The notes: a model not told the origin generated them from the letters alone. 64,000 nucleotides of DNA from Ophiobolus disseminans (GCA_010093685.1 MU006232.1:349017-413016); one strand, 5' to 3'. Shown: positions 20,521-32,371, counted from the stretch's first letter. Made by a program: numbers and translations.

Positions 20521-22967
20521 TCAAGCGCTTCGGACTCGACGAGCTGTAGGTCGGCGCCGCTGGTAGTATTTCAACGTCGCTGTGCCCTGCTGGAATCCAT
20601 CGACAAAAGCCTGGACCACGTCTCCGGAGCGATGAACGCGTGAATCCAAAGCTCCTGTGAAAGCGCGAGCTACGATGGCGGTCACAGTCGACATGCTGTT
20701 CATGATAGTCCAGCTATCCACAAGACGGCCGACCATGTCTTGGATGTGGTGAAGCTTTACATTGTCATGATGAAGGCCAAACTGTTTGCATATGAGGCCC
20801 AAAGTGTGGGCTGATGTGACGCTGAGCGTGATGTTCTTGTCGCGGAGTTGAGTTGCAACTGTCATTGTCCTTCGACCGGCTTGGAATTCTTCTAGGTGCA
20901 GGAGGTCTGCAGCTGCAGGGTGGGTATCAGACAGTGTAATAATGTCGCCGAGGGAAATGTGGTGAATTATGGCAGCGCGGGGGATTGAAGCCCAGATCAT
21001 TCGCTCTAGGAAGTGTTAGTTATGGACTAAAACCAAGTTGTGAGGTACGTACCAGCGTGACCCTTATAGCGCGCCCTAGAAGATGAAGATACTGCGTCAG
21101 CGATCGTTTCACGATCAGGTCGTACGTGAGATATCTTACCACCATGCCTGGCCGTCTGATTTGAGATTACAAAGAACCTCAGACGTTTTCAACATTTTGT
21201 TTGGCTCCTGCAATGAGGGGTGACCGAGATCAATAATTGCGATGCGCGGACGTTCCATGGAACATGCCTTGACCTACGTTTGGTTAGTATCGTCTTATCG
21301 AATTCCTGTGATAGAGTTCATACCAAGGCCTGGAGCAAACTCGTAGACACAGACACCCCTACGCAGATCGGCGTTAGCGGAAGTCGGGTGATTGACGGAT
21401 CGAACGACTTACAGGTAGAAGCACCTCCAGAATTCATGCTCAGGTGCAGGTTACTTAGAAGCGAGATGGCTTGTCTTCCCTCGGCAGATGCAGGACTGAA
21501 AGGCGGTGGCGATGGGCCTCTCCAGATACTGAAAGCTTCGCTCAAGAATCCAATTTCCTCGGTATACTTTGCCTAAAGATAGGTATACGAAGTCAGTGTT
21601 TGGTTCACACACATTGCGTACATCCAGCTTCACTTACCCTTGACCTGTCATCCCAAACCCTGAAGCCCAACTGCGGTTCAGTCTCGGTAAGAGGTGGCGA
21701 TGGCTCCGCCGGCTCCACCACTAGGCTGGAAACCTCTTCGCTATCACTGAACGTCTCAACCATGTCAGACTCAGCATCCATGTCAATCGCAACGCCACCA
21801 AAATTCTGTATCCGCAGTTCAGCCTTCTCAATCATTGGCAGCTGATTAGCTTTAGCCTTCTCTTGCCGAGCCGTTCGTCGTACTAGACTCTTATACAGCT
21901 TTCTCGTCCTGGCAGACTTGGCCTTTCGTGCGCTACCAGAGGGCGAGCTTACCTCCGATGCAAGCTTGTGTAACTCAATATTGAGTAGTTGTGCGGTAGC
22001 TTCGATGTTGCCGCGTACGTCGTCATATACGTGATCAGGGTCATCGAACGGAACGGATAGGACCTCTCTGTACACCAGGAAGGCTTGGGGACCGTGGAGG
22101 CGAAGGTAGTTTTCGAACTGGTCTCGGACCTTTGACATGCTCAAATTGAGGTTGAAAATTGTGTTGAAGATCTGGGCGAAAGAAGCGGGCGCTCGGGCAT
22201 ACCACCGCCACATTACGCACAACAGCTCTCTCTCTTCGTCCGACCATCGATGTACCGGAGAGTACTCTGGGGCACATAGCATCTTGATGGGCTTCTGAGA
22301 GGATCCAGCCACGCTCTTATTTGGTATGGTACCAAAGTCTAGCTTCCTACGCACAGATGGGGGCTCTTTGGATGCCTTTCAGGTTCCAAAACAGGGACTA
22401 GCGAGCTCGCACACTTTCGTAACGGGACAAGGTGTCTGTGTTGTAGCGAGGAAGTCCGTTCGGTCCGAGTCGTAGTCCTCGCAAGTGGTGTCTTCAGTGC
22501 TGCTAGTGGGAGGCGTTATGTCGAAATCATCGAAATTGTCTACAGAAGGACTAGAGGTGGGCAAGGTAAAGACTGTTTCGGTATTTCCAAAAGCATTTAC
22601 TATGGTCTGTGATGGAGTACGCGTATGTACCGAAGGAGACAGAGAGAATGTCTGTCTGTTTGGTGTGGGCGACATATCGACACTCGAAGGAAAGAGGGCC
22701 CAAAGATCTGCTGCTTGACGCGCAGATTCTCTTCAATCGACGGCAAGACCAAATCATGCTCCTCATAGTAGTCGCTAACATCCTCATAATCTAAATGGCA
22801 ATTAGCACCTTCTCCGGCCCGAACTCAGAAGTCGCAATGCAACAAGACTTACCCTCGTCGTTTCTAGCCACGCTCAGACGAGCGAGTGACTTAGTCGTCG
22901 CGTCCGCATGCTCAAGTGCAGGCATCCAGAGCTGTACGCCAAAACCAGCGTCTTCCCAACGACTCAT
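20521..22967 (-). CDS. DUF7587-like protein, eight or nine exons, one unresolved in-frame TGA
   Basis: Exons joined by phase: 22853-22967, 22631-22790, 21638-22550, 21413-21572, 21324-21358 (35 nt), 21140-21273, 21053-21075 (23 nt) and 20521-21005. All junctions agree in frame. The C-terminal half reads LGFRVWDDRSRAKYTEEIGF, WVSVSTSLLQALVKACSMER, GQAWWARYKGHAERMIWASI and AIIHHISLGDIITLSDTHP, which I recognise as the fungal DUF7587 family (function unknown). Residues before it (HRWSDEERELLCVMWRWYAR) look Myb/SANT-like. Inside the third exon a TGA at 22379-22381 interrupts the frame. A 48-nt candidate intron (GTTACG...GAAAG, phase 0) would remove it but has a weak acceptor; otherwise the gene is broken there. 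Length is about 658 residues with that intron. An upstream ATG at 23012 is in frame too. The DUF name is from memory. Confidence 0.65.
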
Positions 22968-23135
22968 GATGGCGATCGAATACAGGATGTTTCGTACAAC
23001 AAGACAATCCAAGAATCAATCGAGAAAGCAAAGTACAAGCACTGTCGCGGTACTTCAAGCACAAAAAAGGACAGTCGTGGTGGTGTAGTGGTTGAAGCAC
23101 TAGTAGTAGCATTCGAACGACGGCGAGGTTTATAA

Positions 23136-23247
23136 ACAAAGCTGTTGACACGTAGATGCGCATGGGCGAGGTGAAAGTGAAAGGCGGCTTTGAGAACATG
23201 GTGGCGCGGTTGAAGTCGGTGTACTTTGTTAGAGCCTTAGGTGAGAG
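23136..23247. repeat. Diverged direct duplication, copy A
   Basis: About 110 bp that recurs about 160 bp downstream. The best-conserved core, gcgaggtgaaagtgaaagg at 23166, recurs exactly at 23326. The right ends also match: gtac-ttg-tagagcc-taggtgagag at 23221 versus gtac-tgg-tagagct-ggggtgagag at 23391. Confidence 0.75.
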
Positions 23248-23292
23248 CGCGGGTCGCGTCAACCTTAAGATCAAACGCGTAGACAGCTTATG

Positions 23293-23417
23293 AAAAAAGC
23301 TCGTGACGCGTAGAAGCGCGTATGTGCGAGGTGAAAGTGAAAGGAGGCTTTGAAAACGTGGTGGATGCGGCTGGTGTTGGTGTTGGTGTTGTACTGTGGT
23401 AGAGCTTGGGGTGAGAG
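23293..23417. repeat. Diverged direct duplication, copy B
   Basis: Partner of copy A. It contains an extra (GGTGTT)3 hexamer tract near 23373-23390, which accounts for its greater length (right-end offset 170 versus 160 at the core). Confidence 0.75.
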
Positions 23418-24659
23418 ACTTCATCCTGAATAACGCCACATGGCTTATCAGAAACTCTCAATTGAGATCATGGGATTAATAGATCAGGTGAGGTTGGTTT
23501 TAGATGGTGAGTGTTCATGAAGACGAGGCTCGAGAGCTTCGCGTGAGATCCGCATGGTGTTCGCGCAGCTCGACCTTTTGAGTGCGTAATGTCTGTCGCC
23601 CACCTTTACGTTCAAGAAAGGGATCTTGTATGGCTATAGCATTGCACGACGTGAAGTCTGATGTTCTGCAGAAAAGAGTGACTGTGGTTGGTTGACTGAA
23701 AAAGAAAAGTGCATTCGAAAATCGATCATTTATTGCTCAAAGCTAAGCAAGACAGGTGGTATTGATTTGGGGCGTCTGTGATGACACTTCCCGATCGTGT
23801 GCATCGTTTTTGTGCACGATGGCGTCGAAGATAGACGTGCTTAAGAGTAAGGTGATGTTTGCGAGGCCTATCGCTTGGCGCTCTCTAGTGCCGGCAGGTT
23901 CGATGCTCACTTTATGCGCTGGCATCCGATCTGGACGGATGATCGCACGTGTAGATTCAGATCTGATGTTGATTGAAGAATTGCAGATACACCCCCCACG
24001 CTGCGTTATGGTCGTAATTTGTTCTTTCAATGCTGACAAAAAGAAGACGGCGAAGGAAAAAGCCACAACATGCAGCCAATTTTCCGCCCCACGGGCCGAT
24101 TGATGCAACGGAAGCGAACGCCGACGTTGGAGGGGAATTGCGCCGAGTTATGCTCGTGAACACGATACGAAAAACGGGTAGCGAAGCTACGAAGCTAAAG
24201 CGGAAACCGGGAGCAAGGCGAGCCAAGAGGGAAGAGGGGAAGTAGGTACCGATGAGGCGAGGTGCGGCGTACGGGGGAAGCGAAGCCCACAGCATCAGCA
24301 CCGATGGGAAGCGGGATGTGGATTCTAGTACGCGGCCCGCCATGTAGTCCTGCGGCGCGGTCGTCGTTCATCTTGGTGTCGGTGTGAAGAGATATTGAAG
24401 AGGTGCATACGCGCCGACTTTTGGTTTTCTTTCATGCAATGTCGCTGCGAGCTCATGTGCATTGACGGAAATGGTCTGAGGGTAATATCGCCCGCATCTC
24501 GGATATACAGCGTGACCGTGCGTGCAGGATTTTGGACCAGGTACAATGCTTTCTCGTAGCCCGTAGGGCTATATGGACGTATACGAGATCTCCAGGGTTG
24601 CAGATCCTTGTGCACACGTTCGTGAGGAGGTGCGCAAAGCTGGCGTCCCTGAACAGAGC

Positions 24660-26429
24660 TCACTTGTGCCCCTGGTGTTCAGAGCAGCTTTTGTTGACCA
24701 CCCAACGCTCCCACCACTTGCTACAGAAAGTCAGTACGTGCTACGGATAGAAATTCGAGGCTTTTACCGTTGGGCGTATGTCACGCATACACCATCATCG
24801 CCGAGAGCATCCACACTGTCCATATGACCATGACAGCACATTAACGAAACTGGAGTGTCTGGATCATATGTTTCCGGGAATTGCAGAAGCCCTCCTTGTT
24901 CAGGCTCATCTGTCCCTGCATCTGAGCCCAAGTCCGAGTCGGGCACCGAGCCATCGCTACCGTCGGCCTCGTCGTCCGCATGGTGCTCGAGCGCTTCGTC
25001 TTCGTCCGGCGAGTCCCAGTAGTCACTTTCATCACTACTGCTACTGTCGCTGCCGACCAGAGGTTCGTCCGGTACTTCGGCGCCCATAATGCGGGAATCA
25101 TCAAAATGTCGTTCGTAATCGATCCGTCGAAGGCTCACCCAGTCTAACCGCGTCATGTCGTATCGGAGAGATTCCAGAACATTCTTCCACATCCCATCTT
25201 TTATGAGTACGTCTCGAAGCCTCAAGCCACGCAATGTCTCTCGATGTCTATTGGCAAGACCAATGATTTCGTCCGCGTCAAGCCTCCATGCCTGAATACC
25301 AAAGGCTTGTAATTTGTTCCATGTGACGTTGTGAAATATCTCTTCCAATCTCAAGTTCAAAGGTCTATGGGAGGGAAATCCGATGTGGACCGCTTCGATA
25401 TTCTTCGCGGCGGTGAAGATAGACTTGGACAGTGATCCGAGTTCCCGCATCCTCACATCTAAATCCGTAGGATCATCCTGCAAAGGTGTAAGTACAAAGT
25501 TAGTGTATGTCTAATGTGCCCGCTTTATGTAGATTTCCTTACGAAGTGTAGTTCTAAGCAGGTGAGACGCTCTGCGAGTAGACTCAAGGTCGTGGGTGGG
25601 TTACTCGCTGCACCTAGGACACTCTGTGGGCTGAGCATAGGTGACGAAAACCGAGAACATGGCGACCTGGACTCGAGAAGGGCTGCACCGATAGTCTTGG
25701 TGCTATGTAGACACGCTTCATGGGTGTTAGCAAATGACCCACGCAGTTCAGACAAAGGCCACCTTACCCGGCGGCCACTTTAGCTCCACCAAGTGGTTTA
25801 ACTCAGCATGGTCCCGGATATAAGAGATGAGGGACGCGTCTTGATGGTCCTGTACTCGGAGGATCTGTACGTGCTGGAGTGATGTGAAGGCTGATATTGC
25901 CAATTTCAGCACTCGAGCATCCTCGCGTGTTTTCACAATATCCTTTTGTTCATTCACTTTCTTCACGAAGTGTCGGACGTCAAGCAGGCCAAGGCTGTCT
26001 GGGAGCGTTGGAAGGAGTTCTTGCACTCGTTCTCGCCCTGTGTTTGTGGTTAGCTATGCGAAACCTTGAAGGTCGAGGTGGATGTTTACCTTCGACATAG
26101 AAGAATGGGACCATGTAGCTGAACTTCTTGACTCGTTTGGCCAAGTGAGGCTGGTTGGCAATTTTCTCTAGTCGTCGAAGGCCCCTTCGTGAGAAACGTG
26201 TGGTGACCCGAGAAAACTGATGGAGGATACCCAGATCGGAAAATTTCCTGCATGTGAGCCTAAAGTATGCAATGTTTTGCGCCTGGTCTGGTTCCGGAGG
26301 AGGATGTGGTTTGAAGCTTTCCTGCGAAAGATAGGCACGGCGTTCGAGACTGATGAGTTTCTCGGGCTCTGAAGCAACATGTTCGAGTATGATGCGCAGG
26401 AGCTCGTCAGCGAGGTCAAGCAGAGCCAT
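24660..26429 (-). CDS. F-box protein
   Basis: Five exons join in frame: 26090-26429, 25768-26037, 25543-25715, 24768-25477 and 24660-24720, giving 517 residues. The start (MALLDLADELLRIILEHVAS then AYFRLTCRKFSDLG) fits an F-box, which would dock Skp1 in SCF ubiquitin ligases. The middle has the Leu-rich irregular repeats seen in fungal F-box proteins of unknown target (ISAFTSLQHVQILRVQDHQD; LRGLRLRDVLIKDGMWKNVL). An acidic Ser/Asp-rich insert (about residues 405-450) precedes the end GDDGVCVTYAQ-RKWWERWVV. Exon 3 uses a CATGAAG acceptor with CTAAC close upstream, the only choice that keeps the frame. Substrate unknown. Confidence 0.78.
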
Positions 26430-27753
26430 CGCGATGCACAACGAAACGAGCCACCAAATGAAAATGCAAGACCAGAATGTCCCGGCTACACAATGGGAGA
26501 GACGACCGGCGCAGCGGGTTTAATGCTCAGGAAAAAAATGGTACGATGTGCACAGCTAATGGTGGTACATGTGGCGGAGCGTAGGGCGATAGCGACAGCG
26601 GCGAAGTCGACTCAAACGCCAACGAGGTAATTTCCGGCGGCGGTGCTCTGGGGGCTTGTAAGCGTAGAGCAGCCGGAGGTGGAAAAATTAAAGAGCATGA
26701 CCTCGTTCACAGTGGTCAGCTCAGCGTCGCTGAAGAGGTTGCGGAGGACAAGAGTGGGCACAAAACGCACGGCGCAGGCGGACTCTCCAGCTAGAGAGCG
26801 GTACAGGCACATGTCATTGGTCATGGGATGCATTAGCGCGTCACATGACCCGAATGTCATGTACTCAAGCGTTGGGATACCCGTGAAAGGCGGGAGGACA
26901 TGGCTCCTCCCGAGCGAAAACAGTCGATTCGGTGCTTGACATGGCTGTACGACGGTCAGGGGTGGGTCAGCCTGCGGCAATTTGATTCGAGGCGCACTTG
27001 CAGTTCCCCACATGCTACGGTCATCTTCGAATCAGAGTTTGTAAGTTCCAGATGCATGCTGTGTTGGCAACGCATTGGGGAGAGCGCTTGCGGACGCCAA
27101 TGGCCGCTCTTACAGCGTCATCCGGGTCATACCACTGCCGTGCACTTGGGATTGCGTTATGCCCATCACTCGCGCGTGGTGACGACACCAGGCACCGTGG
27201 CCTGCACAGGCCGTGTCTTTGTGTAATAAGAGAAGTATTAATTGTGGCTTTCGGCAAACTTCTTCCCCCGCTTCACGCAATGCAGGCCAACAGCTGTGCT
27301 GGCATACATAACAATGTCGTTGCTTGAGATTTTCATATCGATGAACCCCGCAGCCAACGTTGTCGCTATCTATCTTCGTTTCGGATAGGGCAAGCATGCA
27401 GCGCCCAAGTCCGATTTGTTCATGTGCAGCAAAGGCTTGACGCAATCCCACTCCCACCGCCTTGTGGGTTTCATCTTGAGCAGCATGCCTACCCGGAATC
27501 GAGCGGGCCTGGCTCCCCTGCTGATAGAGGGCTTACTTACCAATAGCAACATTATGCGGACCTGCGTTGTCAGGAACGCAAGATGTCGTGGATCGTCGCA
27601 CAAAGACGCGTCTCCAACAATTTTGGGACTGTGTATCGACTAGTCGTCGCGTCAAATTCGACAACGAAAATTTCGACAGCTCCAATATCGCCGTCCACGC
27701 GGACGGAAGAGACGTGGCTCAACCATGATGATTCCAGCACCTGCCGGTATCCG
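26430..27753. other. Gene-poor interval between the F-box gene and CAB4
   Basis: 1.3 kb holding the F-box promoter on the left and the 3' end of the adenylyltransferase gene on the right. Short frames on both strands (for example 26612-27013 minus) show no recognisable domain. Confidence 0.45.
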
Positions 27754-29046
27754 TCACGCTTTAGCCCTGGGTTTCATCCGCTCATGGCGCCTTCGACGTA
27801 TCTCTGTGCTGCTCAACTTGCTCTGGAACGACTCATCGACGCTGTCTTCTTCGCTGGCATCGAGAACAGCGACTTCAAAGACTTCCAAGGGGTCCCATCC
27901 TTGTTCTCTGCGCTTTTCATTCACAGCTGCGCCGCCACCCCTTGTCTCGAGCGACAAGGCCAAAGCAGTGATGTCTTTTTCGGTGATGGTAGGTCCAAAA
28001 GGGTCCCAGATCTCAACATACTTGACAGTCAGACCGAACGGATAAGTCACGTGAACAGCGTGGCCGTTTGGTCCCGGGTCAGTCCTCTCTTGGACCCGGA
28101 CCCGCGCATCATCGGACTGTCCGAAGTAGACAATGGACGAGAGAAAATCATGTGTAGACTCCTGCCGGCGCTTCCAGCTCTCGAGATGCTCGGCGAATTT
28201 CTTGTTCGTAAGAAGTGCGTCTCCGGTGATTCCGACCGTCAAGGTGCTTGGTGTTTCTTCGGATGCCTGTCTCCTTCCAAGGACGAAGGCAAACATGGTT
28301 AAAAGCAGCTTATGGCCAATATGAAGGTGGTCGAAGGTACCGCCCACGGCAACGGAAAGGTGATTGACAGCGGCAGTTGCATCTTGAAGGGTTGGAGCAC
28401 CAGGGCTTGCCCGTTCGACTTTGACAATGCCTCCTCGAACACGAGTGACTTTACGAGGGGCGCTTGACAGGGACATGAAGCTTTGCAGGAACCGCTCGCC
28501 CTCTTCGCTCTCCACCGAGTAGACAGCATCCCAGGGTCTCCCTGTTCGAGCCAAAGTATGGACTTCTATGGCCGGACCTTGCAGCTCCTGTTCCGGGGTG
28601 GTGTCGGCTGAGGGAGTTGTGAGCTGCCCATTTCTCGGATAAGCAACTAGGACAACGCGGGCATCGACGCTTTCTGCGTCCTCAGTATCAATAGCTTGCT
28701 TGGTTGCAATGATGCAGATGAGCTTGTAGAGATCCGAAACTAATTGTTGCGTGGTTGTATAGAGTAGGCCCCTAGGTGAGTCTAGATGGCCGTAGAGAGC
28801 TGGAACTGGCAATGCAATATCTAGCACCGTACGTTTTTGTGACTTGATTGACGACGCCGCCAGCTCCTTCAGGACGGTGAAGAGGGGTGCATTGAAGGCG
28901 GCCTTGAGCGATGCATATGACGAGGGGCTGGGTGCGGGCGGAAGCAGCAAGAGCGCACGTTGCCTGGGTGATGTCATGGCGGTGAATCGTTGTGCAGACG
29001 CAGTGTGAAGAATTGATGTTGAGCGACCAAGGAAAGCTGCCCGCAT
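27754..29046 (-). CDS. CAB4: Phosphopantetheine adenylyltransferase (CoA biosynthesis)
   Basis: Transfers AMP from ATP to 4'-phosphopantetheine to make dephospho-CoA. The nucleotidyltransferase core starts at about residue 233 (start at 29046) with VGGTFDHLHIGHKLLL, containing the T/HxGH ATP-binding motif; GITGDALL and SSTEIRRRRHE follow near the end (KLSSTEIR is the usual C-terminal signature). The ~230-residue N-terminal region is the eukaryotic extension and shows no kinase motifs, so this is the monofunctional fungal type. Starts are ambiguous. ATG at 29046 gives 430 residues with an Arg/Ser/Ala-rich leader like a mitochondrial presequence (MRAAFLGRSTSILHTASAQR); ATG at 28977 (MTSPRQRALLLLPP) gives 407; ATG at 29178 would leave only 83 bp to the divergent WD40 gene. 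Single exon. Confidence 0.88.
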   Translation of the reverse strand: MRAAFLGRSTSILHTASAQRFTAMTSPRQRALLLLPPAPSPSSYASLKAAFNAPLFTVLKELAASSIKSQKRTVLDIALPVPALYGHLDSPRGLLYTTTQQLVSDLYKLICIIATKQAIDTEDAESVDARVVLVAYPRNGQLTTPSADTTPEQELQGPAIEVHTLARTGRPWDAVYSVESEEGERFLQSFMSLSSAPRKVTRVRGGIVKVERASPGAPTLQDATAAVNHLSVAVGGTFDHLHIGHKLLLTMFAFVLGRRQASEETPSTLTVGITGDALLTNKKFAEHLESWKRRQESTHDFLSSIVYFGQSDDARVRVQERTDPGPNGHAVHVTYPFGLTVKYVEIWDPFGPTITEKDITALALSLETRGGGAAVNEKRREQGWDPLEVFEVAVLDASEEDSVDESFQSKLSSTEIRRRRHERMKPRAKA

Positions 29047-29261
29047 GGACGAGGATATATGCTCATGAATGTGGCCAGACCCTGGGGCGGAGAGGTACTT
29101 GGGGGCTTGGGTGACAGCTCGGTGGGGTCGAATCGCCAAGATATCAACGGCACGGCGCCAGACATCGACTTGAGCCATCGACCCTCTTTGACGACCGCGC
29201 CGCAGCACCTCTCGCCCACCTTCCAACGTATACAGCGGCCGTCGCCGTTGCTGCCGCCCCC
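29047..29261. promoter_or_regulatory. Short bidirectional promoter between CAB4 and the WD40 gene
   Basis: About 215 bp separate the divergent starts at 29046 (minus) and 29262 (plus), so both genes must share control sequence here. The open leftward frame running to 29814 crosses it by chance, because the antisense of the WD40 gene is also open. Confidence 0.5.
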
Positions 29262-31475
29262 ATGCCTTTCGGTCACCACCACCAGAATGCGCAGAACAGC
29301 CCGGCTGCGGGCATCTACCAGGCCGCCGCGCAATTGGGCAGCATAGGCGCTCCCATGGGCAATCTGCGCGTCGCGACCTCAGGGCAGACGAGCGCGGGCA
29401 CCGACGCCTTCCAGCCCTCGGGGAGCCTCCAATCGCCCGTAGACCAGCACCAGGCCTACGCTGCAGTCGGCCACACGGCGCCCCCCGCCGCCCAGTCCAG
29501 CTACGAGAGCCCGCGAAGAGCGCCCACAGGGAGTCGTGCGCCCGACTCTGAGCTGCACATATCGACGGCGGCGTCGGCGGTCCCCAGCCAGCAGCAGCAG
29601 CAGCAGCAGCAGAACATGTACAACTCGCCCGACAACTACTCGGCGCCCAACATCCAGCTCCAGCAGGCGACCCCAGGCAGCACGCAGTACGGCGCGCCGG
29701 CACAGGCGATACCCAATGCTCTGCAGCCAGCATCCGGTGTTGCGCAGCAGCGACCCGGGCCCTCGAGCGCCTACACTGCGCCTGCCGTCGTGCCCACCCA
29801 GGGCCAGATCGCAAGCAACGCGCAGCAATACACGCTCCCTACCCGGTCCAACACGATCCATCAGTCGCAGCCGTCGCCGCATTCTTCGCACTCGTACTCC
29901 CGCTCGAGTCCAGCTGGCCTGGGCCCGGAGCAGCAGAAGTACATTCCTTTCTCCAACACCCCCGAGCAGCCCAAGTACGCGGCCAACACCCCCGCCCAGA
30001 AGTACTACTCGTCGACTCCCTCGGGCGCGGCTTCGCATTCGCCGCTGGGCCTGGCCGACATACGACCGCGCGCAAACTCCAACATGGACCAGGAGGGCGG
30101 CATCGGGCACCACGGCAACGCCATGATCACCGAGCAGGCCAAAGTCCCGTCCAACAGCAACTACCTGGCCCCGTGGAGCATATACGCATACGATTGGTGC
30201 AAGTGGACCGTGCCCGGGGGGAACAGCGCCGGAAAGATGGCCGTGGGCAGCTATCTGGAGGACAACCACAATTTTATCCGTATCCTAGACACCCACATCA
30301 TCCCTCAAGAGGCCGCCGCACCCGGCGCATCGCCCTACGGCCTCGAGTACAGCGCCGTCGCCGAAGCCACATGCTCGTTCCCCGTCACACGGATACTCTG
30401 GGAGCCGCCCTCGTCCCAGAAGCAGTCCACCGATCTTCTCGCGACATCTGGCGACCATCTGCGACTATGGTCCCTACCTCAAAACCCCGTCAACACCATG
30501 AGCAACACCATTACCCGAACTTCTTCCGTAAACACGCGGGAACCACAACTACCTAAACTGACACCACTCGCCCTTCTCTCCAATTCCAAAACTCCTGAAC
30601 ACACTGCGCCACTCACCTCGCTCGACTGGAACACCATGTCTCCGAAGCTCATCATCACATCGAGCATAGACACGACATGCACAATATGGGATATACCATC
30701 GCTCACTGCGAAGACGCAGCTGATTGCACACGACAAGGAAGTGTTCGATGTGCGGTTTTGCGCAGGCAGCGTAGATGTGTTTGTGAGCTGCGGTGCCGAC
30801 GGCAGTGTGCGCATGTTTGATCTTCGAAGTCTCGAGCACAGCACCATCATCTACGAGCCCTCAGACAAAAACGGCGACCGCGATAAGGGTAAGTCACTCC
30901 AGATCTTTTCTCCAGCCTCCAACTAACTGCAAGCAGGCTCACCAACAGGAGGCCGCATGTCTCCCACCAAAGCCCAACAAACCATGTCCTATGCTCCGCC
31001 TCTCCTCCGCCTCGCTGCTTCACCACACGACTCGCACCTCCTCGCTACATTCGCCGCCGACTCAAACCTCATCCGCATACTCGACGTCCGACAACCGGGG
31101 CAAGCTCTCCTCGAGCTTCGAGGCCACTCAGCGTCAGTCAATAGCATAGAATGGAACCCCTCGCGGAGAGGCATGCTAGCCTCAGGCGGCGACGACTCAC
31201 TCGTTCTCGTATGGGATCTGCTACATGCCAACAATGGCGCAGCCATCAGCTCAGAACACGCCGCTCCGCCCCAACCTCCCCCAAGCGCAGCCCCTACAAA
31301 TGGTGGAGCAGGCGCACAAAATACACCCGTTGGCCAGAAAGGACCGTACGCTAGCTGGCGCTGCGACTACGAGGTCGGAAATATTAGTTGGGCGCCGCAG
31401 AGTGCGCTCACGGGGCAAGGGGGTGAGTGGGTTGGCGTTGCGGGCGGGCGAGGCGTGTGGGGCGTCAAGTTATGA
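29262..31475 (+). CDS. WD40 protein of the DCAF7/WDR68 (AN11) type
   Basis: Beta-propeller scaffold related to animal DCAF7/WDR68 and plant TTG1/AN11, which hold kinases and transcription factors together. Two exons (29262-30888 and 30937-31475; intron 48 nt, phase 1) give 721 residues. Residues 1-290 are low complexity, rich in Gln/Ser/Pro, and include a (CAG)n-encoded polyGln run at 29588-29612. The propeller begins with NYLAPWSIYAYDWCKW and KMAVGSYLEDNHNFIRILDT. It continues with VTRILWEPPSS, DLLATSGDHLRLWSLP, PLTSLDWNTMSPKLIITSSI-DTTCTIWDI, VFVSCGADGSVRMFDLRSLE and MLASGGDDSLVLVWDLLHA, ending GRGVWGVKL. The first-blade APW..YA pattern is typical of this subfamily. The low-complexity N-terminus is longer than in animals. 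Confidence 0.88.
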
Positions 31476-31620
31476 AGCACCATGGGGGCTGAAGGATCTT
31501 TGAGATGGACTATGTATGATTGGACGAGAAAGAGTTTTTTCCCCTTCTCCCTCGGTCTGGGAAAGCTCAGTCGCATAAAACGGCTTCCGACCCAGCAAAG
31601 CATTCAGTATAGCAGGCGTT

Positions 31621-31657
31621 TTCTTCTCTTCTTTTTTTCTTCTTCTTCTTCTTCTTC
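31621..31657. repeat. TTC-rich microsatellite
   Basis: Imperfect pyrimidine tract ending in six TTC units, directly followed by agtacg. It lies in the 3' region of the WD40 gene. Confidence 0.8.
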
Positions 31658-32265
31658 AGTACGTATTTGAAGGTCTAAAGATACCTACAATAACAATAAG
31701 ATGATAAGACTTGATTGGCTACGTGTTCTAGTTTTGTTGACGTTTGTGAGGGAGGATGGTTGGAAATGGGGCTTTGGATTCTGTGTATGGAATAGCAATG
31801 CTTCAGGCACACAGGTGAGGATCGTTGAGGGGGACGAGGATAGGCTTCCTACCTTGTTATATCGAAGTGCGATGACTAGGAGATACGTACTAATTGGGTC
31901 ACCACTGCTGTGCCATAGCGAGCGTGTTCTCGCCTCCTAGCTGGCCTCCTTCTCTGCATGTATATCAGGTCCTGTATTGAGTCGTGGCTTTGGAAGACAT
32001 GAGCAAACCCCTCCACTTACATGCACCGCGCTATCGAAGCCACGCTTGCATCATGGCCATCGAAACTGGCATGTCAAGACATGTTAAGCCCCACGCACTG
32101 AGCAAGTCACTATATCGGGCACTGTCGCTGCGTGTATGTGTGGGGCACTCGATGGGAATCGGAAGCGGTCGATTGAGACCGTGGCGTTATGTAGATTTGC
32201 GGGCTTTGTATGCTGCGGGCTGGCTTTACGGACGAGTGCGCGTTGTTTTGAAGCAAAAGATTGTG

Positions 32266-32371
32266 TAGGTTACGTTGTCAGTGAGGGTGTACTGCACTCC
32301 TTGGACTCTGGCACGGGGGATGGCACATGGAACGCGTACTGGATGGTATACCGTAATGAGCATGTTCAGGG
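32266..32371. repeat. Diverged direct duplication, copy 1
   Basis: 106-bp segment beginning taggttacgtt that aligns without gaps, at an offset of 219 bp, to 32485-32590. Shared blocks include tcagtgagggt, actctggca and ggtataccg. Identity is roughly 70% by eye. Confidence 0.75.

Larger units (their letters stand above)
22968..24659. other. Gene-poor interval with a diverged duplication
   Basis: 1.7 kb between two leftward genes. Apart from the duplicated units at 23136-23247 and 23293-23417 I see no gene. Overlapping frames at 23743-24108 on both strands have no recognisable composition or motif. The F-box gene's 3' UTR lies at the right end. Confidence 0.45.

Noticed and set aside
23070..23125. 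tRNA-like sequence (GTGGTGTAGTGGTT ... ATTCGAAC)
   Set aside because: It has an A-box-like and a partial B-box-like stretch, but the spacing is too short and no acceptor stem or anticodon arm can be formed.
29179..29814. N-terminal extension of CAB4 to 29814
   Set aside because: This part is antisense to the start of the WD40 gene and has an Arg/Ala/Cys-rich shadow composition; conserved sequence begins well inside.
29379..30269. Long leftward frame of 296 codons opposite the WD40 gene
   Set aside because: It is the antisense of the low-complexity, GC-rich N-terminus of the WD40 protein; its Arg/Gly/Leu-rich composition is typical of shadow frames.
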